In this document: in pieces, positions 48,641 through 55,062 of the stretch | Layout of the letters: each line of letters opens with the position of its first letter | How positions within the stretch are numbered: position 1 is the stretch's first letter | Notes under the pieces: model-generated | Told to the model about the DNA's origin: nothing | Databases searched by the model: none | What the model saw: the letters and a program-made list of their open reading frames with translations, nothing else | Translations under genes and position numbers: made by a program | Source of the DNA: Brevundimonas sp. Leaf363 | Lineage (GTDB): Bacteria > Pseudomonadota > Alphaproteobacteria > Caulobacterales > Caulobacteraceae | Reading direction: 5' to 3' | Length of the DNA stretch: 55,062 nucleotides | Assembly: GCF_001424025.1 (NCBI RefSeq) | Contig: NZ_LMPZ01000006.1 | Span: forward strand, 1-55,062

Positions 48641-49641
48641 CAGGCGGGCTCCTGCTGGGTGATGCAGTGGAACGACCCGCCGCCGGTCAGGATGGCGGTG
48701 GACGGCAGGGCGATGATCTCGCGGTCGGGGAAGACGGTGGCCAGCGCCTCGCACGCCAGGCGCGCGGCCGTCTCGTCGCCGTAGCTCGGCACGATCACCG
48801 CCCCGTTGGCGATGAGGAAGTTCATGTGGCTGGCGGGGACCGGCTTCTCGTCGTCGTTGACCACCAGGCCGGGCGACGGGATGCGCAGGACGTGAATCGG
48901 GCCGCCGTCCACATCGGTCATGGCCGACAGGGCGCGCGCCGTGGCGTCGTAGACATCGGCGTTGGGATCCTTGGTCCCCCAGGCGATGGGCGCAGCGACG
49001 ATGCCCGGCGCGACGAAGCGGGCCAGGTTGTCGACGTGGCCGTCGGTGTGGTCGTTCAGAAGGCCGTCGCCCAGCCACAGTACCTTGCGGGCATCCAGCG
49101 CCTCGGCCAGCGCCTCCTCCGCCTTGGCTTCGGTCCAGCCGGCGTTGCGGTTGGGGTTCAGCAGGCATTGGCGCGTGGTCAGGATGGTCCCCGACCCGTC
49201 GTGGTCCAGGGCGCCGCCCTCCAGGATGAAGTCGTTGCGGTCCGGCTCGATCCCGGCGGCGCGGCCGATCTGCTCGGCGACCGTGTCGTCGAAGGGCAGT
49301 TCGTACTTGCCGCCCCAGCCGTTGAAGCGGAAGGCGGCGGCGGCCTCGGAGCCCTTGCCGAAGATGGGGCCGGTGTCCCGCAGCCAGATGTCGCCGAACT
49401 GGCCCTCGACCACGGTGACGCCCTCGACATCGGCGAAGCGGGCGTCGGCGTCATCCAGCGCTTCGGCCTTGCCGACCAGCAGGCGCACCTGCTCGCGTCC
49501 CGGCCCGGCCAGGGCGCGGACCAAGGCCTCGACCTCGGCCTGCGCGGCCTCCAGGTCGTCTTCCCAAAGCTCGGCATGGCTCGGCCAGCCGACCCACATG
49601 GCGCGGTGCGGCGCCCATTCGGCGGGGATCGGCGAGGTCAT
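48640..49641 (-). CDS. aguA: Agmatine deiminase
   Basis: Converts agmatine to N-carbamoylputrescine and ammonia. The 333-residue pentein-fold enzyme has FGDIWLRDTGPIF, ILEGGALDHDG, LLNDHTDGHVDNLARF with catalytic Asp/His, and the nucleophile Cys in GGGSFHCITQQEP at the C-terminus. Together with aguB this is a complete agmatine-to-putrescine pair. The arginine decarboxylase that would make agmatine is not in the window. ATG 49641 is chosen at the family's usual start. Confidence 0.95.
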   Translation of the reverse strand: MTSPIPAEWAPHRAMWVGWPSHAELWEDDLEAAQAEVEALVRALAGPGREQVRLLVGKAEALDDADARFADVEGVTVVEGQFGDIWLRDTGPIFGKGSEAAAAFRFNGWGGKYELPFDDTVAEQIGRAAGIEPDRNDFILEGGALDHDGSGTILTTRQCLLNPNRNAGWTEAKAEEALAEALDARKVLWLGDGLLNDHTDGHVDNLARFVAPGIVAAPIAWGTKDPNADVYDATARALSAMTDVDGGPIHVLRIPSPGLVVNDDEKPVPASHMNFLIANGAVIVPSYGDETAARLACEALATVFPDREIIALPSTAILTGGGSFHCITQQEPA

Positions 49642-49737
49642 GGTCGGATGCGTCCTGTGAACAGAGGCGGGCCGCGCCAGATAGCGACGGGCGCCCCCCA
49701 CTTCAATGCGTGAAGCCGCCGCTGGGCCCCACAGCAA

Positions 49738-49767
49738 AAGGGGCGGCCCGTTTCCGGACCGCCCCTT
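49738..49767 (-). terminator. Terminator after the TonB-dependent receptor gene
   Basis: Stem AAGGGGCGG (49738-49746) pairs with CCGCCCCTT (49759-49767), followed on the minus strand by TT and a mixed tail after the stem T residues. It is 24 bases past the receptor stop. Confidence 0.65.
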
Positions 49768-49791
49768 CGCTTAGTCAGACCGAGTTACGGC

Positions 49792-52284
49792 TTAGAAGCT
49801 GTAACGCAGGCTCGCCATCACGGTGCGCGGGGCGCCGATGTTGGCGAACGGGCGGCTGAAGCCCGGTTGGCCGATGGTCGAGGACGTCGTGGTGCCCAGC
49901 GAGCCGTAGTAGTTCTCGTCGAAGACGTTGATGACGTTGAACTGCATGTAGGCGCCTTCGAAGCCGAACGGCGCGAAGTCGAAGCGGGCGTCGAAGTCGA
50001 CGGTGGTGTAGGCGTCGACCTTCTGGTCGTTGACGTCCGTCACCCAGCGCTCGCCGACATACTTGCCTTGCAGCGCGGCCGAGAAGACTTCGTTGAAGTC
50101 GTAGGCGATGCGCAGGCCGAAGGTTTCGTTCGGCGTCTCAACAACTTCCTTGCCCTTGGTCATGGCGACCAGGACAGCGTTGATGTTGATGTTGTCCTGG
50201 ATTTCGCTTTCCAGGAACGACGCCGAGGCGAAGATGCTCAGTTGGTCGGTGGGCTCCCAGCCGATCGAACCGTCGAAGCCGTAGGATTCCACGGCGCCCA
50301 CGTTGCGGTCGACGTTGAAGCCCAGGTCCTGATCGTACGAGCTGACGATCCGGTTGTCGTAGTCGGTGTGCCAGACGGCGGCCGAAGCGATCAGGGTCGG
50401 CAGTTGGAAGCGGTAACCCAGGTCGAAGGTCTGGGTAGTTTCCGGCTCGACGCCCGGGTTGCCGATCGAACCGTCGGCCAGACGAACCACCGAGTACAGG
50501 CTGTCCGTACGCGGGGCCGACAGGCTTTCGGCGTACGAGGCGTACACCGTGCTGTCGCCGAAGGTGTAGCTGGCGCCCACGTTCGGCAGGATGTCGTCGT
50601 ACTTCAGGGTACGCTCATACGGCGCGATGTACTGGGTGGCGCCCGTCGCCGCGAAGGTGACGTTGCCGTTGGCCAGGGTCGCGTTCGGCACTTCGGTGGT
50701 GCAGCGGACGTTCGACGAGGCGTTCTGCGAGTAGCAGTACTGGTTCAGCTCACGCTTGAAGAACGGGGCGCGGACGCCGAGGTTGACCTTCAGCGCGTCG
50801 TTCAGGAACGAGCCGCGGTATTCGACGGCCACCTGGTTGAGGGTGGCGTACGACAGACGGTCGCGCGATCGCAGATAGAAGCCGTCCAGGTTGACGATCC
50901 GGTTGTCCTTGTCGTCCAGGCCGCCGAAATCATCGGCGAAGCGCGGGTTCGAGGGGTCCGAGAAGTCGATGTTGCCGTAGGCGCCGGTCTGGCGGTGGCG
51001 GCCGTAATCGCCGGTGTAGGCGACACGGAACTGGTTGGTGTCGTTCAGATCCCAGATCAGCGACGAGTTGACGCCGTAACGGATCGTGTTGGTGTTAGAC
51101 GGCGTCATGACGCGGACGCGGTCCAGGGTGTCGCCATCGCCGTTCAGGTCGACGCCGCCCACAGCGTTGTTGCCGCGCAGCAGGCCGTCGGTTTCCGACA
51201 GAACCGCTTGCTGGGTGCCGCCGTTGGCTTGCGTGTACTGCACCGACGGATCGACCGTCAGCACCAGGCCGGGAGCCAGGGTGAAGCGCGAGTTCAGGCG
51301 GATATTGCCGGTGTCCGACGGGTTGATGCGCAGGCCGTAGTAGGCGGTGCTGTTGGTGTCGACATCGGCCACGCCGGCGCGGACGGTCGGCGCGACGTAG
51401 ATCGGGTTGTAGTCGACGTTCCAGCCGAACGGGCTGGTCGTGACTTCTTCAGGGGCCGCGACGCTGCCGTCGGCGTTGAAGGAGATCAGGCTGGGGCCGT
51501 AGTACGAGAAGTTGCGGTTCTCGTTGTAGTGGCCCGACAGGGCGACGAAGTCGCCGTTGTCGGCCAGCGGCTGATAGATACGGAAGTTGTACTGGGTCTT
51601 CTCCAGGTCGCCCTGGCCCTTGTACTTGTCATACTTCTGGTGCGAGGCGGCGAACCAGGCCGAGGTGCCCCAGGGGCCGACTTCGCCCGTGTCGACCAGG
51701 CCCATGAAGCGCAGGTAGTCGTTCGAACCGCCCGACACCTGGCCCCAGCCGCCGAAGTCGGCGGCCGGACGGCGCGTGACGTAGTTGATGGTGCCGCCGG
51801 TGGCCGACGCGGTCGGGCTGTCGACGTCCGTGGTGCCGGTGTTGACCGAGGCGCGCTCGATCAGTTCCGGGTCCAGTTGCTGGTTGGTGTAGACGGCGTA
51901 GTTGCCGGTGTCGTTCAGCGGAATGCCGTCGAAGGTCAGCGAGACGCGGTTGCCGTCAAAGCCGCGCAGACGGATGTTGCCGCCCGACGAACCGTACGGG
52001 TCGTTGTTGGTGAAGTTCAGGCCCGGGGTCAGGTTCAGGGTCTGCAGGATGGTCTGGCCGGCGGCCTGCGTGGAGATGAACTCCTGCGTGACCGACGAAC
52101 GCGTCTTGGCGACAGTCTCGGCGACGATGGTGCCGTCCGTGGTGCGCGGGCCGCGCGCGCCGGTGACGACGACGTCGCCCAGCTCGGCTTCTTGGGTGGC
52201 GGTGGATTGGGCGTTGGCGGCGCCGGCGAGCATCAGCCCGCCGCAGAGGGCCGTCGTGGCCCAGAAGAGGCTCTTGCGGTTCAT
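49792..52284 (-). CDS. TonB-dependent outer membrane receptor, probably PhoB-regulated
   Basis: An 830-residue receptor with a signal peptide (cleavage near ANA-QST, residue 25). Near ELGDVVVTGAR a TonB box-like start leads into the plug domain (about 55-170), with GGNIRLRGFDGNRVSLTFDGIPLND and ATGGTINYVTRRP. A 22-strand beta barrel follows, ending in the terminal aromatic MASLRYSF. TYASYAESLSAPRTDSLY and PGVEPETTQTFDLGYRF are usual barrel signatures. It imports a large substrate powered by TonB. Three tandem PhoB half-sites in the promoter suggest the substrate contains phosphorus, such as phytate, nucleotides or phospholipid fragments. Confidence 0.94.
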   Translation of the reverse strand: MNRKSLFWATTALCGGLMLAGAANAQSTATQEAELGDVVVTGARGPRTTDGTIVAETVAKTRSSVTQEFISTQAAGQTILQTLNLTPGLNFTNNDPYGSSGGNIRLRGFDGNRVSLTFDGIPLNDTGNYAVYTNQQLDPELIERASVNTGTTDVDSPTASATGGTINYVTRRPAADFGGWGQVSGGSNDYLRFMGLVDTGEVGPWGTSAWFAASHQKYDKYKGQGDLEKTQYNFRIYQPLADNGDFVALSGHYNENRNFSYYGPSLISFNADGSVAAPEEVTTSPFGWNVDYNPIYVAPTVRAGVADVDTNSTAYYGLRINPSDTGNIRLNSRFTLAPGLVLTVDPSVQYTQANGGTQQAVLSETDGLLRGNNAVGGVDLNGDGDTLDRVRVMTPSNTNTIRYGVNSSLIWDLNDTNQFRVAYTGDYGRHRQTGAYGNIDFSDPSNPRFADDFGGLDDKDNRIVNLDGFYLRSRDRLSYATLNQVAVEYRGSFLNDALKVNLGVRAPFFKRELNQYCYSQNASSNVRCTTEVPNATLANGNVTFAATGATQYIAPYERTLKYDDILPNVGASYTFGDSTVYASYAESLSAPRTDSLYSVVRLADGSIGNPGVEPETTQTFDLGYRFQLPTLIASAAVWHTDYDNRIVSSYDQDLGFNVDRNVGAVESYGFDGSIGWEPTDQLSIFASASFLESEIQDNININAVLVAMTKGKEVVETPNETFGLRIAYDFNEVFSAALQGKYVGERWVTDVNDQKVDAYTTVDFDARFDFAPFGFEGAYMQFNVINVFDENYYGSLGTTTSSTIGQPGFSRPFANIGAPRTVMASLRYSF

Positions 52285-52391
52285 CTTATCTGTATCCCCA
52301 GATTGGTTTCAGGCGCGGATTGGAGGCGCGAGCCGTCGAAAGGCGTCAGACCTGCTGCGACGGCGTCGTATGGCCGCTACCAGAATGCTCC

Positions 52392-52420
52392 GCGACAGTC
52401 ATGTGACAGCGATATGACAA
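52392..52420 (-). promoter_or_regulatory. Pho box of three heptamers upstream of the TonB receptor
   Basis: On the minus strand TTGTCAT, CTGTCAC and CTGTCGC follow each other with exactly 4-base spacers, an 11-base period that is the classical PhoB arrangement (consensus CTGTCAT). It ends 107 bases upstream of the ATG at 52284 in the correct orientation. Further TGTC-type repeats lie upstream near 52430-52450. Confidence 0.72.
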
Positions 52421-52499
52421 AGTCCGGGGGTGACACGGGCGACACACTGAAGGCCGTCATGTGCGCACGATTTGACCTGAATGCGCCGATCTGCGGCAA

Positions 52500-53156
52500 T
52501 CAGCCCCAGACTTGTCGCAACCTGTCCCCGCGCCGGCAGAAGGCGCTGTAGCCGCCGTACCGCGCCGGATTGCGGCGCGCGAAGTCCTGGTGATAGGCCT
52601 CGGCCGGCCAGAACCGCGCTTCGGCGCGCACGGGCGTCACGAAGCGCGCCGGGCCGATCACCGCCGCCGCCGCCGCCCGCGACGCCTCGGCGATGGGCCC
52701 CTGGGTCGTCGTGGCGAAGACGGCCGTGCCATAGTTGGCCCCACGATCGCAGAACTGACCGCGCGCATCCGTCGGATCGATCGTGCGCCAGAAGCGGTCG
52801 ACCAGTTGCCGATAGGTGATACGCGCCGGGTCGTAGGTGACGCGAACCGCTTCCAGATGCCCCGTGCCCCCCGCCACGACCTGTTCATAGGTCGGACTGG
52901 CAGTGCGCCCGCCCGCATAGCCTGACACGGCCGCGACCACGCCGGGCATGTGCTCGAAGTTGGACTCGGTGGACCAGAAGCATCCGCCGGCGAAAACCGC
53001 CGTCTCGCGCCGGCCGCTGTCAGGCCCACCATTGCCCTGGGGCGGTTGAGCCTGGGCCTCGCCCGATCCCTGCGCGCTGCACGCCGCGGCCAGCGTCAAA
53101 GCCAGGGCGGCGATCAGGCGGGGGCGAAGCGACCGGGTCAGACGGGGCAACGACAT
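52500..53156 (-). CDS. msrA: Exported peptide-methionine (S)-S-oxide reductase
   Basis: Repairs oxidised methionine in envelope proteins. The 218-residue protein has a lipoprotein-type signal (TLAAAC, Cys at 26), a Gln/Gly/Pro linker and the MsrA domain. Its catalytic Cys59 is in FAGGCFWSTE, followed by VSGYAGGRTASPTYEQV, GHLEAVRVTYDP and DRGANYGTAVF. A further Cys (CRRGDR) near the end may resolve the intermediate. No msrB or msrPQ is adjacent. ATG 53156 starts the signal; the frame further upstream belongs to a shadow of the capsule gene. Confidence 0.92.
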   Translation of the reverse strand: MSLPRLTRSLRPRLIAALALTLAAACSAQGSGEAQAQPPQGNGGPDSGRRETAVFAGGCFWSTESNFEHMPGVVAAVSGYAGGRTASPTYEQVVAGGTGHLEAVRVTYDPARITYRQLVDRFWRTIDPTDARGQFCDRGANYGTAVFATTTQGPIAEASRAAAAAVIGPARFVTPVRAEARFWPAEAYHQDFARRNPARYGGYSAFCRRGDRLRQVWG

Positions 53157-53236
53157 GAAGTCTCTCCGGGACGATGTTTCGGAGATACGGTCGGCCGGCC
53201 GATCTGGATACATCGCCGTCGCCAGCCCGGGTCCGA

Positions 53237-54571
53237 TCAGGGCTGGCGGCGCGCGAACATGTCGGCGATGCCGCGGGCGGTCCAGCCCATGGCGTCGGGC
53301 TGGTGATAGTTGCCGTTGACCTGGGTTCGGGCGATCACCTGGCTGCGGAAGCGGGCGAACAGCTCCGGCTCCGGCGCCGCCGGCTCGCGCCAGAAGGCGT
53401 CCATCGGCTTCTGGTCGGTCAGGCCGTCGAAGTCGAAGAAGGCCTCGCCCAGCACCTTGACCGGCGTGTGGAAGCCGATGGCCGACAGGGCCGCCGAGGA
53501 GTTGTTGACCACCATCCCCTGCGCCAGGCGGCACAGCTGGGCCAGATTGCCGCCGTCGATGAAGTCCACGCGCTGGGCCAGGCCATGCTCGACGGCCAGA
53601 CAGCGGGTGATCTGCTCCAGATTCACCACGCCGGGATCCAGCGGGTGGTTCTTGACCACCAGCCGCGCGTCCATCGGGGCGTGACGGGCGAAGCTGGTCA
53701 TCACCGCCGACAGGAAGGCGGTGTTGTCCGCGAAGCTGGAGTACCGCAACAGCTGGGCGTCGCCCTCCCGCTGCAGGCAGGCGATGAAAAAGGGCCCCTT
53801 GGACGCCAGGGCGCCGGCGTCGCAGTCGCCCGGCGAGCGCAGACGCAGCCGCATGTAGCGATTGATGTGGCCGAAGAACTGGTCCCACGTCGACTGTGTG
53901 TAGGGGGCCCGGTACTTTGGGTAGAGCCAGCCGAAGAACATCTGCGCGGCATGGTGCAGGCTGATGTTGATGACGTGGTGCGGCAGGATGCGGCCGACCA
54001 GCCGGGGCGTCGGCGTGTCGATGGACTGGTCGTAGCCTCCGCGGTGGCGCGGCAGGCGGCTGGAGGCGTTGACCCCGTCCTCCTCGACCGTGATCCAGTC
54101 CGGGCGGAAGTAGCCGTTCTCCAGCACCCAGAGGCGGGCGGGCAGGCGATCGGCCGCCTGCAGGACGGTCTGGTTGTAAGGGCCGCCTTCGCCGAACACG
54201 ACCAGGTCGGTGTAGTTCGGGGCGAGCGCCATCAACCGCGCCGGCCAGGCCTCGTTCGGCTCCTTGAAGATGATGCCGCCGGGACGGCGCCAATAGCAGG
54301 CGTCGCCGACGTTGAAGATCATGCGCGAGACCGTGGCGCCCCGCGCCTCGAGCTCGGCGGCCAGCACCTTGCCGAACGGGCCGAAGGGAACGCTGACCAG
54401 CAGGAATTTGCGACCGGCCAGATCGGTCTTGGCGACGCTCGCGGCGCCCGTCGCGGCGGCCCGCCGCAACAGACGGCGGTAGAAGACCAGGCGCTTGCGG
54501 GGCGCACGCGACGGTGTGGTGGAGCGACCGGACGGGCGGCCCGTCGGAACTGGAGGACGAACATCGGTCAT
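53237..54571 (-). CDS. Capsule polysaccharide biosynthesis/export protein, KpsS-like
   Basis: A 444-residue cytoplasmic protein of the Capsule_synth (KpsS/KpsC) type, whose studied members add Kdo to a lipid anchor for capsule export. Consistent segments are FLLVSVPFGPFGKVLAAELE, VVFGEGGPYNQTVL, VLENGYFRPDWITVEEDGVN, PFFIACLQREGDAQLL, RLVVKNHPLDPG, DGGNLAQLCRLAQGMVVNNSSAAL and GFHTPVKVLGEAFFDFDGLT. The first 45 residues are basic and low-complexity. No other capsule gene (kpsE, kpsM, kpsT) is in the window. Confidence 0.85.
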   Translation of the reverse strand: MTDVRPPVPTGRPSGRSTTPSRAPRKRLVFYRRLLRRAAATGAASVAKTDLAGRKFLLVSVPFGPFGKVLAAELEARGATVSRMIFNVGDACYWRRPGGIIFKEPNEAWPARLMALAPNYTDLVVFGEGGPYNQTVLQAADRLPARLWVLENGYFRPDWITVEEDGVNASSRLPRHRGGYDQSIDTPTPRLVGRILPHHVINISLHHAAQMFFGWLYPKYRAPYTQSTWDQFFGHINRYMRLRLRSPGDCDAGALASKGPFFIACLQREGDAQLLRYSSFADNTAFLSAVMTSFARHAPMDARLVVKNHPLDPGVVNLEQITRCLAVEHGLAQRVDFIDGGNLAQLCRLAQGMVVNNSSAALSAIGFHTPVKVLGEAFFDFDGLTDQKPMDAFWREPAAPEPELFARFRSQVIARTQVNGNYHQPDAMGWTARGIADMFARRQP

Positions 54572-54887
54572 ATCAACGGTGCGCCCCCCGCGCCCCGTGG
54601 TCGTCGTCCCGTCGGTGCAACCTGAAGCCCCGGAGAGATGTGCGACGCGAAAACGACATGAGCTATCTTGTCGCGCTGCAATACGCGCGGATCAACCACC
54701 TAGTCCTAAAAAGCGAACTCGCGCCGCGCCCGAAAAAGTCTGGGTTGTGCGCACTTTACGCTAGGCGGCCATTGAGGGCGGGACGGGAGACGCTGCGACA
54801 CCGCAGATGATCACCGATCACCCCCGCCTGCGACCGTCCGCCGCACCCGACGCCGCGACCGCCTGAGCCGTCGGCATCAGCCCAAAC
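54572..54887. other. 316-base region without a supported gene
   Basis: Contains the start region of the capsule gene on its left. Short open frames cross it on plus, but they lack ribosome sites and family similarity. I see no RNA gene, repeat or strong promoter in it. Confidence 0.5.
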
Positions 54888-54917
54888 AAAAGCCGCCGCC
54901 CCTTTCGGAGCGGCGGC
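54888..54917 (-). terminator. Terminator downstream of the OmpA-family gene
   Basis: Stem GCCGCCGC (54892-54899) with GCGGCGGC (54910-54917), followed on the minus strand by TTTTGTTT (complement of 54884-54891). Classic intrinsic terminator. Confidence 0.75.
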
Positions 54918-54952
54918 GATCGTTATCGTGGCGTCATCGACGCTTCTGAGGT

Positions 54953-54976
54953 CCGGCCGGGGGTTGTCCCGGCCGG
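54953..54976 (-). terminator. Second hairpin directly after the OmpA-family stop codon
   Basis: A perfect 9-bp stem, CCGGCCGGG (54953-54961) with CCCGGCCGG (54968-54976), 6 bases beyond the stop. It lacks a T-run and is probably a stabilising 3' UTR hairpin rather than the main terminator. Confidence 0.4.
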
Positions 54977-54982
54977 GCTGGA

Positions 54983-55062
54983 TCAGAAGTTGATGTCGAT
55001 GGTGGCGCGACGGTTCAGCGGCTCGCGCACGCCGTCGGCGGTCGCACGGGCCAGCTGGGTTT
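54983..55062 (-). CDS. C-terminal end of an OmpA-family protein (5' end outside window)
   Basis: Only the last 25 codons are present, read on the minus strand to TGA at 54983-54985: TQLARATADGVREPLNRRATIDINF. The GVREPLNRRATIDI stretch is the conserved end of the OmpA C-terminal peptidoglycan-binding domain, and the final Phe is typical. The barrel or signal part is off the window, so whether it is a porin-type OmpA or a Pal-like lipoprotein cannot be said. Two hairpins follow the stop. Confidence 0.8.
   Translation of the reverse strand, partial: TQLARATADGVREPLNRRATIDINF

Noticed and set aside
49867..52551. 894-codon plus-strand frame opposite the TonB receptor
   Set aside because: Same shadow effect; the receptor on minus has complete signal, plug and barrel motifs.
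54514..54810. Short plus-strand frames near the right end
   Set aside because: They begin inside the capsule gene, lack a ribosome site and have no recognisable sequence.
1..55062. CRISPR array, insertion sequence, integrase or prophage genes
   Set aside because: No regularly spaced direct repeats, transposase, integrase or phage structural motifs were seen on either strand.

Overview
The window is GC-rich chromosomal DNA (roughly two thirds G+C) from an alphaproteobacterium. A member of the Caulobacteraceae, most likely Brevundimonas or a close relative, fits best. The evidence is a CpdR-type single-domain response regulator, a large TonB-dependent receptor, a PutA without an N-terminal repressor domain, a homospermidine-type polyamine gene set and ManC fused to an AGE-type domain. 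I see no insertion sequence, prophage, CRISPR array or plasmid gene. Gene order looks like ordinary chromosome with several unusual local architectures.

Layout. 1-4.2 kb: the tail of an RTX/serralysin-type secreted protein, a tightly coupled dTDP-L-rhamnose operon (rfbC-B-D-A, minus strand) and a DoxX membrane protein. 4.3-11.2 kb: a chemotaxis cluster with cheB-cheR on plus facing cheA-cheW-mcp on minus. 11.3-17.7 kb: a DUF1543 protein, an FAD/NAD(P)-binding protein, then GDP-mannose to GDP-L-fucose synthesis (manC fusion, gmd, fcl). 17.8-21.4 kb: tRNA-Val(GAC), an unknown 391-residue protein, cpdR, an N-formylglutamate amidohydrolase-family protein, a probable 79-nt small RNA with its own promoter, and a DUF599 protein. 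21.5-30.1 kb: ppa, two glycosyltransferases of the Und-P-sugar/ArnT type, HMG-CoA lyase, a DUF4832 protein, SRP RNA, nudC, a double-length dCTP deaminase and apaG. 30.3-39.6 kb: putA, a GT4 glycosyltransferase, and a phosphonate/phosphate uptake operon phnC-phnD-phnDE(fusion)-pstS. 39.8-49.6 kb: an M16 peptidase and a polyamine region (ornithine decarboxylase, deoxyhypusine-synthase-like enzyme, agmatine deiminase, N-carbamoylputrescine amidase) with small envelope proteins between. 49.8-55.1 kb: a TonB-dependent receptor behind a three-heptamer Pho box, exported MsrA, a KpsS-like capsule protein and the end of an OmpA-family gene.

How the parts fit. Three themes recur. The first is nucleotide-sugar and envelope polysaccharide synthesis (dTDP-rhamnose, GDP-fucose, four glycosyltransferase-type proteins). 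The second is phosphorus acquisition (a PhnCDE-type transporter with a binding domain fused to the permease, PstS, a Pho-box-controlled TonB receptor, and a class A-like phosphatase lipoprotein). The third is polyamine synthesis, with two putrescine routes feeding a probable homospermidine step. Convergent gene junctions often carry long palindromes that can act as two-way terminators; one of these palindromes occurs twice in the window.

The most interesting items for follow-up are the anti-Shine-Dalgarno-rich small RNA candidate at 20532-20610, the PhnD-PhnE fusion operon, the Pho box in front of the TonB receptor, the ManC-AGE fusion with apparently lost epimerase residues, and the phosphatase with PSGT in place of PSGH.
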